Below, piece by piece: positions 1 through 6,844 of a stretch of 16,794 nt of DNA. This DNA comes from Gemmatimonadales bacterium. Lineage in GTDB: Bacteria > Gemmatimonadota > Gemmatimonadetes > Gemmatimonadales > GWC2-71-9. Position 1 is the stretch's first letter. Every line of letters starts with the position of its first letter. The DNA is taken from contig JAICPP010000046.1 in assembly GCA_025929805.1 (NCBI GenBank), positions 1 through 16,794 of the forward strand, given 5' to 3'. The notes under the pieces are model-generated. The model ran no database searches, was not told the origin of the DNA, and saw only the letters and a list, made by a program, of their open reading frames with translations. Position numbers and translations under genes: made by a program.

Positions 1-72
1 AATGTCGATCATCGGAACCACATTGGGTTCCGAGGTCAGCGCTCCCCGTGCATCTCCGCCTCCACCGGCCAT
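1..72 (-). CDS. exbD: Second ExbD/TolR biopolymer transporter, 5' part only
   Basis: Only the first 24 codons lie in the window; the gene continues past position 1. The ATG at 72-70 follows a strong AAGGAGG ribosome site that sits inside the end of the preceding exbD. The reading begins MAGGGGDARGALTSEPN and continues VVPMIDI. The segment SEPNVVPMIDI is the same cytoplasmic lead-in and start of the membrane helix seen in the neighbouring ExbD, including the membrane aspartate. ExbD proteins act with ExbB to couple proton flow to TonB. The gap to the upstream exbD stop is one base, so the two are translated from one mRNA. Paired ExbDs beside one ExbB are known in several diderm phyla. Its C-terminal periplasmic domain cannot be judged here. 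Confidence 0.85.
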   Translation of the reverse strand, partial: MAGGGGDARGALTSEPNVVPMIDI

Positions 73-73
73 G

Positions 74-529
74 TCAGTCCTCCTTTTCCGCTTCCGGATC
101 GAACAGTCCGCTGCTGGTTGGCTCAGTTATGGCGGCCATGACCCGGACGCCAGCCTTCCGCGCGGTCTCGACCGCTTCCTGAACCTTGGCGTACTTGAGC
201 TGGTTGTCGGCCTTGAAGTACAGGATCTTGTCTTCGGTTCGGTTGACGAAGCGCGACCGGAGCTGATCTTCCAGCGTGCCGGCCGGTAACGGGCGTCCGT
301 CGAGGAAGTAGTTCCCCGCCTGATCGATGCCGAGCACCACCTCGTTGTCGCCTTCGGGCCGGGGATCCAGGTTCTTGCCCTTGGGCAGCGTGGCCTTGAA
401 TCCGGCGGCGATAAGCGGCGTTACGATCATGAAGATGATCAGCAGCACCAGCATGATATCGATCATGGGCACTACGTTCGGCTCGGACTTGACCGAGGTC
501 TGTCCGGCCCCGCCCACTGTCATTGCCAT
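74..529 (-). CDS. exbD: ExbD/TolR family biopolymer transport protein
   Basis: This 151-residue protein has the usual ExbD layout: a short cytoplasmic N-terminus, one membrane helix at about residues 22-42 starting with PMIDIMLVLLIIF, and a periplasmic domain to the end. Asp24 matches the proton-relay aspartate of the ExbD/TolR family. The periplasmic part ends in an acidic tail (EAEKED). ExbD forms the stator-like proton channel with ExbB and energises TonB for outer-membrane transport. The start is an ATG preceded by AGGAGG six bases upstream. It lies 33 bp after exbB and 1 bp before a second exbD. TolR is the main alternative name, but the linked tonB favours ExbD. Confidence 0.93.
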   Translation of the reverse strand: MAMTVGGAGQTSVKSEPNVVPMIDIMLVLLIIFMIVTPLIAAGFKATLPKGKNLDPRPEGDNEVVLGIDQAGNYFLDGRPLPAGTLEDQLRSRFVNRTEDKILYFKADNQLKYAKVQEAVETARKAGVRVMAAITEPTSSGLFDPEAEKED

Positions 530-562
530 ACGCTACCTCCTGCCCCTGCGACCCGGTGCTGC

Positions 563-1312
563 TCAACCATGTACGTGTCCCGAGCCGGTCACGGCCTTCT
601 GGGCCTGGAATTCCTTGGTGAAGATCGAGCGGCCGAATTCGCTGCCCACACTCTTGATCAGATAATCGATCAGTTCCTTCGAAGTATAGGTCATCTCGAC
701 GGTCAGGTTCTCGATCTTGGTGGTGAAGTAGTTGTACGCCCACACTGCCGGGATGGCCACCAGGAGGCCGAAGGCCGTCGTGATCAACGCTTCCGCGATG
801 CCGGCGGAGATACCGGCCAGACCACCCGACGCGCCCTGCGCCGCCATACCGGTGAACGCATTGACGATACCCATGGTGGTGCCCAGCAAGCCGACGAACG
901 GCGCGGTCGACCCCACCGTGGCGAGAATGCCGATGCCGCGCTTGAAGTCGGCGAGTGTTATCAGCATCTGGCGTTCGACCGCCCGTTCCGCCGAATTGAT
1001 GTCGGCGGCAGTGATGGTGGCTCGATCACGGAGCAGCGGCTTCACCTCGGACAGCGCTTCGCCCACCACACGGGCGACATGGCTCTTCTTGTTCTTCTCA
1101 GCCAGGGAGATCGCCTGATCCAGGTTCTCTTCCTGAATGGCCCGCGAGAACTGGGGGGCGAACTTCCGGGTCTCGGCCTGGGCTCGCTGGAACTGAATGA
1201 ACTTCGAGATCATGATGGTCAGCGACCAGATGGACATGATCGCCAGGATGACCACGATGCCCTTGGCGAAGTATCCCATTTGGTCCCAGAGATGAAGCAG
1301 ATCTACGCTCAT
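563..1312 (-). CDS. exbB: ExbB/TolQ/MotA-family proton channel protein
   Basis: This 249-residue protein has the three membrane helices of the MotA/TolQ/ExbB family: about residues 17-36, 127-150 and 168-195. The second and third hold the conserved stretches GILATVGSTAPFVGLLGT and GISAGIAEALITTAFGL. Glu174 in the third helix corresponds to the conserved ExbB glutamate. A cytoplasmic loop of about 85 residues separates helices 1 and 2, as expected. It assembles with ExbD into an inner-membrane proton-driven motor acting on TonB. The ATG follows a GGAGG site. The gene lies between tonB (27 bp gap) and exbD (33 bp gap) in one operon. TolQ is the alternative; no tolA, tolB or pal is visible. Confidence 0.94.
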   Translation of the reverse strand: MSVDLLHLWDQMGYFAKGIVVILAIMSIWSLTIMISKFIQFQRAQAETRKFAPQFSRAIQEENLDQAISLAEKNKKSHVARVVGEALSEVKPLLRDRATITAADINSAERAVERQMLITLADFKRGIGILATVGSTAPFVGLLGTTMGIVNAFTGMAAQGASGGLAGISAGIAEALITTAFGLLVAIPAVWAYNYFTTKIENLTVEMTYTSKELIDYLIKSVGSEFGRSIFTKEFQAQKAVTGSGHVHG

Positions 1313-1339
1313 GTTGTATTGCCTCCAGGGGGGACGAAG

Positions 1340-2038
1340 CTACTGCTGCTTGAACGAAACGGCCTGCTGGACCAGCTGGCGAACCGGACGGCCCTTGAAC
1401 CGCGCCGGCTTGAAGACACTCTTGAGAATTGCTTCACGAGCCGGCTCGGCGAACGCGGGATGACTGGTCTTCATGACTTTGAACGATGAGGACTCCACGT
1501 GCCCGGTGGTGTCCACGATGAACTGCATCTCCACCCGGCCGGTAATGCCGGCGCTCGCCAGGACGGGCGGATAGCGAGGAGTGGGCTGCGAGATCACCTG
1601 GACCGGGTCGTCCAACTGGGCCTCCAGGAAGACCTCGCCCGTCACCGGACCGGTTCCCCCGACGATGCCTGTGCCGATGCCGCCCTCGACACCCTTGCCG
1701 GTAAAGTCACGCGGGTCGAAAGGCTTCTCGCTGAGGTCCACCGGCGGAATGTCCTTGGGGATATCCGTGGGAGCCACGACGGTCTGGAATCCCTTCGGGG
1801 GGGGATTCGCGGCGACCACGACGTCCGGCGGTGGCTGCTCGGGTGGCGGTTTGGCCGGCTCCGGCGGCTTCAGGAACACCATGGTCGTGTCGACCGGCCG
1901 GTCTCGGATGGTCTCCGCCACGCCCTGGGTGGCTTTCACCGCCCCAACCACAAGGAGCACATGGAGCACTACGGACAGCACAGTCTGACCCAGCGTGCGC
2001 TGTTTCTTATGCTTGGATTCGATCAGGTTCTCGAACAC
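1340..2038 (-). CDS. tonB: TonB family energy transducer
   Basis: I place the start at the GTG at 2038-2036, seven bases after a GGAGG. It gives 232 residues beginning VFENLIESKHKKQRTLGQ. A longer frame begins with an ATG at 2098 but lacks the ribosome site, and its first 20 residues would be encoded through the leader. A membrane helix spans about residues 17-36. A proline-rich spacer follows at about 56-80 (KPPEPAKPPPEQPPPD). Then comes a glycine-rich linker and a C-terminal TonB domain (about 140-232) with the family signature PTPRYPPVLASAGITGRV. TonB passes ExbB/ExbD energy to outer-membrane receptors. It is the first gene of the tonB-exbB-exbD-exbD operon. No receptor gene is in the window, so its substrate is unknown. 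Confidence 0.92.
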   Translation of the reverse strand: MFENLIESKHKKQRTLGQTVLSVVLHVLLVVGAVKATQGVAETIRDRPVDTTMVFLKPPEPAKPPPEQPPPDVVVAANPPPKGFQTVVAPTDIPKDIPPVDLSEKPFDPRDFTGKGVEGGIGTGIVGGTGPVTGEVFLEAQLDDPVQVISQPTPRYPPVLASAGITGRVEMQFIVDTTGHVESSSFKVMKTSHPAFAEPAREAILKSVFKPARFKGRPVRQLVQQAVSFKQQ

Positions 2039-2045
2039 GCTACTA

Positions 2046-2061
2046 CCTCCAGGGGGGGAGG
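2046..2061 (-). promoter_or_regulatory. Hairpin covering the tonB ribosome binding site
   Basis: On the mRNA strand CCTCC and GGAGG can pair around a six-base CCCCCT loop. The 3' arm is the tonB Shine-Dalgarno itself. The same CCCCCCTGGAGG string occurs just before exbB (around 1322-1334), where the hairpin would be weaker. A role in limiting tonB translation is an inference. Confidence 0.35.
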
Positions 2062-2075
2062 ATGATCGTGCCCGG

Positions 2076-2107
2076 AAAGTAAAGCCGGCTGAAAACACTT
2101 ACTTTAC
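2076..2107. repeat. Inverted repeat in the tonB upstream region
   Basis: AAAGTAAAG at 2076-2084 faces CTTACTTTAC at 2098-2107; GTAAAG/CTTTAC is an exact 6-bp inverted pair. It lies 40-70 bp before the tonB start in the AT-richest part of the 2039-2238 spacer. It may be an operator or a 5' UTR stem. I could not match it to a known box, and no convincing -35/-10 pair stands out. Confidence 0.3.
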
Positions 2108-2238
2108 CCGCAGATGTCATTTCAATTACAGACGGATTAGCGATTGCGCACCAAACCGCCAGACGACCTACCCTGCGGGACGACACAACCCTATAGAGAG
2201 CACCAGCGCTTCCCCGTGATCTGACTCACAGGAGCAGC

Positions 2239-3690
2239 CTATGTTACCCCTGCCTCCATTTTTGGCAAGCGAACCGTAAACGAGGAGCCACGCCCCGGGC
2301 GGCTCTGCACTGTGATCGAGCCCCCGTGCGCCTCCGCAATCCATTTCGTGATCGCCAGGCCGAGCCCCGTACCGGGACGCTCGCCGGTGCGGGAGCGCGC
2401 GGGGTCCGCCCGCCAAAACCGCTCGAAGATGTGGGGCAGGTCGCCGGGGGCGATTCCGATTCCAGTGTCTCTGACCGTGATGGTTACCGAGTCGGCATTG
2501 TCCTCGAGGCGCAGCGTAACGGTTCCTCCCTGAGGGGTGTACTTGATGGCGTTGGTCACCATGTTGAGCAGCATCTCGCGGATCCGGTGGCGATCGACCG
2601 CGAGGCGTACCGGCTCGTCCGGCATGGTGTGGACCGCTGTCACCCCGGCGCTTTCGCCCAACATGCCCGCGGTTTCCGCCACGTCGGCCACCAGCTCGCG
2701 GAGATCGGTTTCCTCGACCGCCAGGGGCGCCCGTCCCTCATCTGCGCGGGCCAGCGTCAGCAGATTCTCCACGATCTCCGTCATCTGATTGATCTGGGCC
2801 AATGTCTCATCCAATGACTGGAGGATTTCGGAGGGAGTGCCGGGGTGGACGAGGGCACGCTCGACGCCGGCCCGGAGCACCATGAGCGGAGTCTTCAGTT
2901 CATGGCTCGCGTCCGCCGTGAAGCGATGGAGACTGGAGAAGCTCTGTTCCAGACGGGCCAGCATTCCGTTTACGGTGGCGGCCAAGCGGGCCATCTCGTC
3001 GCCCGAGAGCGGTACGGCCAGCCGACGGTGGAGACTGGTTCCGTCGCTGATCGCGTCTACTTCGTCCATGATGCCCTGCACCGGGCGCAGACTGGTTCCG
3101 GCCAGCCAGTAACCTAGTAATCCTGCTCCCAAAAGAATCAATGGAGCTATGAGCAACATGGAGCGCAGCAGATCACTGGGTCCGAAGGACGCTTGCTTCG
3201 TAGGTGTGGCCACCAGCAAGCCCCCCACCAGAGGACCAGCATTGTCCACCAGGACTACCAGGTAGCGAACACTGCCGATCGGCGGAGGCAGGCTCAGCTC
3301 CCCCGAGTGGCGGGTCAGCGGAAGCGTATCCAGGGGGGCGGTCAATCGCTCGAGTGCGGGCGCGTTCAGCGTCCGAGCGATGTCGGAGAGCCCCAACACC
3401 TGGCCGCCGGTGTCGGCAACAATGAGATAGTCGCGGGTAGCCTCCAGATAGGCGCTGATACCCGGATCGAGTGATGGCTTGAGATTCGACGTGGTGACGA
3501 TCCGGCCCAGCACGCTATAGGACTGCGATAGCCAGCGTTGGGCGAGATCGGCTTCGAGGCTGAGGCGCTGGTCCAGCTCGCGGATGCTCGCCTGGCGGCG
3601 CTCGAGGTACAGCGCGGTTCCGAACGCCAGCACAGTCACCGCGAGCGCCACCGTATACCACAAGGTGAGCCGCCGGCGGATGGTGGCCAT
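2239..3690 (-). CDS. Membrane sensor histidine kinase with HAMP domain
   Basis: This 483-residue protein has a membrane helix at about 9-28, an extracytoplasmic sensor of about 145 residues, and a second helix at about 176-198. A HAMP linker spans about 200-250. The HisKA dimerisation domain carries the H box FTADASHELKTPL (phospho-acceptor His263), followed by an HATPase domain. That domain has the N box around Asn376/Asn380 (NMVTNAIKYTPQGG), the G1 box VRDTGIGI and the G2 box GTGLGLA. It would sense a periplasmic cue and phosphorylate the response regulator encoded 1 bp upstream. It resembles the QseC/CusS/BaeS-type kinases paired with OmpR/PhoB regulators. The sensor domain matches no ligand family I recognise. 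It is the last gene of the six-gene block; no terminator is evident before the tonB leader. Confidence 0.93.
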   Translation of the reverse strand: MATIRRRLTLWYTVALAVTVLAFGTALYLERRQASIRELDQRLSLEADLAQRWLSQSYSVLGRIVTTSNLKPSLDPGISAYLEATRDYLIVADTGGQVLGLSDIARTLNAPALERLTAPLDTLPLTRHSGELSLPPPIGSVRYLVVLVDNAGPLVGGLLVATPTKQASFGPSDLLRSMLLIAPLILLGAGLLGYWLAGTSLRPVQGIMDEVDAISDGTSLHRRLAVPLSGDEMARLAATVNGMLARLEQSFSSLHRFTADASHELKTPLMVLRAGVERALVHPGTPSEILQSLDETLAQINQMTEIVENLLTLARADEGRAPLAVEETDLRELVADVAETAGMLGESAGVTAVHTMPDEPVRLAVDRHRIREMLLNMVTNAIKYTPQGGTVTLRLEDNADSVTITVRDTGIGIAPGDLPHIFERFWRADPARSRTGERPGTGLGLAITKWIAEAHGGSITVQSRPGRGSSFTVRLPKMEAGVT

Positions 3691-3691
3691 C

Positions 3692-4360
3692 TCAGGCCTT
3701 CACAACGTACCCGACGCCGCGAACCGTATGCACCAGCTTTTGCGCATGACCGGTGTCCACCTTTTTGCGCAGGCGGTTGATCACCACGTCCACGATGTTG
3801 GTTCCCGGATCGAAGTGGTAGTCCCAGGCATACTCGGTAATCAGCGTCCGGGACATGACCCGGCCGGCATGCCGCATCAGATATTCGAGAACCGTGTACT
3901 CCTTGGGAGTGAGCTCGATCCGCTCGCCCGCCCGCCTGACCTCGCGACTCTCGGCGTCGAGCTCCAGATCCCCTACCCGTAAGACGGGAGATCGGATCTG
4001 CTTGGGCCGCCTCCCCAATGCCTCTACCCGGGCCAACAGCTCCTCGAACGCAAAGGGCTTGGTCACATAGTCGTCGGCCCCGGACCGGAGCGCCTGCACC
4101 TTGAAGTCGACGGCGTCCTGCGCGGTCAGTACGAGAATAGGGGTCGTGTTACCCCGGTCTCGTAGCATCCGGAGGACCTCGAGCCCACTCATCTCCGGCA
4201 ATCGTAGATCCAGCACGATGAGGTCGTACCGTCCACCAGAGGCCAGCCGGAGCCCTTCCATGCCGTCCTCAACCAGATCGGCCTGATACCGTTGCTCTTC
4301 CAGACCTCGCTTGACGTACCGCCCGACCGTACGATCGTCCTCGACCACGAGAATCTTCAT
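3692..4360 (-). CDS. OmpR/PhoB-family response regulator
   Basis: This 222-residue regulator has an N-terminal receiver (about 1-118) and a C-terminal winged-helix DNA-binding domain (about 125-222). The acidic pocket is Asp8/Asp9, the phosphorylation site is Asp51 in VLDLRLPEMSG, and the switch residues are Thr79 and Lys101 (VTKPF). The winged helix shows the family pattern ELTPKEYTVLEYLMRHAGRV and ends in VHTVRGVGYVVKA. Length and layout are standard for the OmpR/PhoB class. Its ATG overlaps the stop of the upstream PAS kinase by 4 bp (ATGA), and the HAMP kinase starts 1 bp after its stop, so all three are translationally coupled. Its targets may include this operon; that is an inference. 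Confidence 0.95.
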   Translation of the reverse strand: MKILVVEDDRTVGRYVKRGLEEQRYQADLVEDGMEGLRLASGGRYDLIVLDLRLPEMSGLEVLRMLRDRGNTTPILVLTAQDAVDFKVQALRSGADDYVTKPFAFEELLARVEALGRRPKQIRSPVLRVGDLELDAESREVRRAGERIELTPKEYTVLEYLMRHAGRVMSRTLITEYAWDYHFDPGTNIVDVVINRLRKKVDTGHAQKLVHTVRGVGYVVKA

Positions 4361-5862
4361 GCATGCACCGGAAGAAAAACCCGGAAGATCGATCCCCGTC
4401 CGGGTTGGCTGTCCACTTCAATCCGTCCGCGGTGGTCCTCCACTATTCCATAGCAGATGGAGAGGCCCAACCCGGTGCCTCGGCCGGGCGGCTTGGTAGT
4501 GTAGAAGGGCTCGAAGATCTTCGACTGCTCCGCCCGTGGGATGCCAACCCCATTGTCCTCGATCTCCACCACCACTTCATCCGGGTGATTATGATTTCGC
4601 GCGGTTCGCACGGTGAGCTGGCCCCGCCGGTCGTCCATTGCGTCCACCGCGTTCAGCATCAGAGCCATCAGGACCTGCGTCAGCTGCTCCGCGTTCCCCT
4701 CCGTTGCCGGGAGCGAGGCATCGAGCTCCCGCACCAGACTGAGCCGCTTGAAACGCTGGTGGTGCTTGAGCAAAAACAGGGTCTCATCGACCAGCGCGTT
4801 GAGCACCACGCGCCCCTTGGCCTTTCCCTTGGGTCGGCTGAAGTCCAGAAGCCCGTCCACAATGCGAGTGCAGCGGTCCACTTCCTTGTCGATGATCTCC
4901 AGGTACTCGCCCACGGCGGTTTTTTCCGGCTCGACCAGGGCGCCCAGCCGCCCGTCTATCGCCGCAACACAGGCACTGATGGTGGCCAGGGGATTGTTGA
5001 TCTCGTGCATGACGCCGGCGGCCAGTTGCCCGATCGCGGCCAGCTTTTCGCTCTGCATGATCTGGCCCTGGGTGCGGCGGGACTCGGTGACATCCTCTCC
5101 GATGGTGATGACATGACTGATCTGGTCCCCCTCGAGACGCATCGGGATCTTACTCAGCCGGAACGATCGCACCTCCCCACCGAGAGTCACGTCGAGCTCG
5201 TCCTGCAGGATCTCGCCGGTTTGAAAGACCCGGTCGAAGTCCGCCCGCAGCTCTTCGGCCGGCTGCCGGGTGAGCACCTCGAACACCTGACGGCCCACGA
5301 CCTCGTCGCGGCGAAGTCCGGGCGCACCGATCTCGCGCTGCCGGTTCCAGATCTGGATCCGGTAGTCCCGGTCGACCACATACAGTCCAATCGGCAGGCT
5401 ATCGATGATGAGACTAATGAACCGTCGCTGCGCATCGATCTCCCTCGACTGCGCGGCGACCTCCACCGCCAGGTCTGCAGACAAGGCGATCGCGGCCAGG
5501 AACGGTGCCAGCAGGTCGGCAGTGACGGTGAGGATCTCTCGCTGCTCCGGTCCGATCTCCGGGCGAACCTCGAGCAGTCCCATGAGCGTTTCTTCATGCT
5601 CGAGTGAGAGACGCACCCCCGGGCCGGTGGTCGGGAGGTAGTCCAGGGAAGGGATGGAACGAGGCTCCTCGCTTCCTGGAGGAGCCGTGACTACGCGGAA
5701 CCCGCTGGCTTGAGCTTCTCGAAACCAGACAGCCACTTGCTCCGCCGGGAGCCCGCAACGCAGCAGCTCCGCCACCGCGGTGAGCGTCTCATCCGCCTCG
5801 CCGCCGGTGTTCAACAGCTTGGCTACCCGGCCAACCAGTCCCAGCGCTTGGGATGCGGTCAG
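4357..5862 (-). CDS. Soluble PAS-domain histidine kinase (NtrB-like), CTG start proposed
   Basis: The first conventional start is a TTG at 5814 (485 residues, no good ribosome site). The frame stays open and protein-like 16 codons further, to a CTG at 5862 that overlaps the preceding stop as CTGA. This adds LTASQALGLVGRVAKL, which runs naturally into the N-terminal domain, so I propose a 501-residue protein. In the longer numbering a GAF-like region covers about 1-130 and a coiled linker about 130-148. A PAS domain covers about 148-262, with PIGLYVVDRDYRIQIWNRQ. HisKA has phospho-acceptor His286 in GVMHEINNPLATIS, and the HATPase domain has LNAVDAM, EDNGVGIP and GTGLGLSICYG. The HEINNPL form and the absence of membrane helices resemble NtrB-type cytosolic kinases. 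The response regulator follows with a 4-bp overlap. Confidence 0.88.
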   Translation of the reverse strand: MTASQALGLVGRVAKLLNTGGEADETLTAVAELLRCGLPAEQVAVWFREAQASGFRVVTAPPGSEEPRSIPSLDYLPTTGPGVRLSLEHEETLMGLLEVRPEIGPEQREILTVTADLLAPFLAAIALSADLAVEVAAQSREIDAQRRFISLIIDSLPIGLYVVDRDYRIQIWNRQREIGAPGLRRDEVVGRQVFEVLTRQPAEELRADFDRVFQTGEILQDELDVTLGGEVRSFRLSKIPMRLEGDQISHVITIGEDVTESRRTQGQIMQSEKLAAIGQLAAGVMHEINNPLATISACVAAIDGRLGALVEPEKTAVGEYLEIIDKEVDRCTRIVDGLLDFSRPKGKAKGRVVLNALVDETLFLLKHHQRFKRLSLVRELDASLPATEGNAEQLTQVLMALMLNAVDAMDDRRGQLTVRTARNHNHPDEVVVEIEDNGVGIPRAEQSKIFEPFYTTKPPGRGTGLGLSICYGIVEDHRGRIEVDSQPGRGSIFRVFLPVHA

Positions 5863-6365
5863 GGAACACTCGCTCTCGTTGGAGAAGCGACTGCCACGCT
5901 CAGAATCCGCCAGTCGCCATCGATACGCCGGAATACGATGTGCTCGAGCCAGTCGGTTTCGATCTGGCCCGGCCCGGAGGGGGTGACCCGTCGGGTCACC
6001 ACCCAGGCGGCTGCCAGATCTCCTTCCTGGCGAAGATCGGTCCGCAGGATCCGAACGTCGAAGTTCTGGCGCTCAACTCCGCGGAGCCAGCGTTCCAGCG
6101 TGAGAATGGCGGCGTCGATCGAGACTGCCTGATGGTAGTTGGTGGGCGCGCCCGGTCCTACCGGGCCCGCATAGGTGCCGTCCTGCCAGAACAGAGATCG
6201 AACCCGGCCCCAGTCCCGTTGGGATAGACTGCGGACATACTGACTGAGCAAACGTTGGATGGTGTCCTCGTCCCGGCGGGTCCCGGTGGGGGTGTGGTCC
6301 TCGATTCGACAGCCCGACACCGCCAGGAAACCGATGCAAAGCGCCGCGAACGGTCGGCGGCTCAG
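5859..6365 (-). CDS. NTF2/SnoaL-like lipoprotein, CTG start proposed
   Basis: The first conventional start in this frame is a GTG at 6320, but it falls inside a lipobox. Reading back to a CTG at 6365 gives LSRRPFAALCIGFLAVSGC, a complete lipoprotein signal: two arginines, a hydrophobic stretch and VSGC at residues 16-19. The CTG overlaps the peroxiredoxin stop as CTGA; an ATC two codons upstream sits at a better distance from a GGAGG. The mature part (about 150 residues) has the SnoaL/NTF2-like pattern: an N-terminal helix RDEDTIQRLLSQYVRSLSQ with RDWGRVRSLFWQDG, and a C-terminal strand HIVFRRIDGDWRILSVAV. Such folds bind small ligands or act as enzymes; the function here is unknown. It is the third gene of the sod operon and may supply an envelope signal to the kinases (inference). 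Confidence 0.8.
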   Translation of the reverse strand: MSRRPFAALCIGFLAVSGCRIEDHTPTGTRRDEDTIQRLLSQYVRSLSQRDWGRVRSLFWQDGTYAGPVGPGAPTNYHQAVSIDAAILTLERWLRGVERQNFDVRILRTDLRQEGDLAAAWVVTRRVTPSGPGQIETDWLEHIVFRRIDGDWRILSVAVASPTRASVP

Positions 6366-6832
6366 GCGGATAGTCGGTGCGCCTCCAGTTGCGCGAGGAG
6401 CTCCTGGTTCTCCCTCCTGGTGCCGGGGGTCTCCTCCGAGAAGGCCCAGCGGACAATGCCGTTCGTATCGATGAGCACGTAGGCACGATTGGAAAAGAAC
6501 TTATCTTCGATCAACGTGCCGTACTTACGGCTCACCTCGCGCTTGAAGTCACTCAGCAGATCGACCGCAATCCGCTCCTTTGCTTTGAACTCCTTCAGGG
6601 TTGGGATGGAATCGACACTGATGGGCAGCACCACCGTGTTGCCATCACGAAAACGGTCGTAATCATCGGTAAACGCGCACATCTCCTGGGTGCACACCTT
6701 GGTGAACGCCAGGGGAAAGAAGGCGAGGAGCACGTTTCGGCCCCTCAGCTTCGAGAGGGCGACGTCGATCCCCGCCGTTGAAGGAAGCGTGAAGTCGGGA
6801 GCTGGTGTCCCCGGTGCCGGCAGTGAAGCCAT
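6362..6832 (-). CDS. AhpE/Bcp-like peroxiredoxin
   Basis: This 156-residue protein has the thioredoxin-fold peroxiredoxin signature PLAFTKVC (PxxxTxxC), with Pro40, Thr44 and peroxidatic Cys47. A second cysteine, Cys52, follows five residues later in CTQEMCAF, the spacing seen in AhpE- and Bcp-type enzymes. The conserved active-site region continues in WAFSEETPGTRRE near the C-terminus. It should reduce hydrogen peroxide and organic hydroperoxides in the cytosol using thiol donors; no signal peptide is present. The ATG is 12 bp after the sod stop, with GAGGTGAG upstream. Superoxide dismutase makes hydrogen peroxide, so the pairing completes superoxide detoxification. Whether it is AhpE-like (1-Cys) or Bcp-like (2-Cys) cannot be settled from sequence alone. 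Confidence 0.92.
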   Translation of the reverse strand: MASLPAPGTPAPDFTLPSTAGIDVALSKLRGRNVLLAFFPLAFTKVCTQEMCAFTDDYDRFRDGNTVVLPISVDSIPTLKEFKAKERIAVDLLSDFKREVSRKYGTLIEDKFFSNRAYVLIDTNGIVRWAFSEETPGTRRENQELLAQLEAHRLSA

Positions 6833-6844
6833 CAGCTCAGTCTC

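Noticed and set aside
569..1489. Plus-strand frame of 306 codons across exbB and the end of tonB
   Set aside because: It is a shadow of two well-supported genes and crosses their junction.
4363..5607. Long plus-strand frame of 414 codons opposite the PAS kinase
   Set aside because: It is antisense to a clear kinase with all catalytic boxes, is rich in His/Leu/Arg from GC-skewed third positions, and has no recognisable domain.
6073..6486. Minus-strand frame across the peroxiredoxin/lipoprotein junction as a start for the lipoprotein
   Set aside because: It is in a different frame from the SnoaL-like sequence. The true frame gives a lipobox, with the CTG start.
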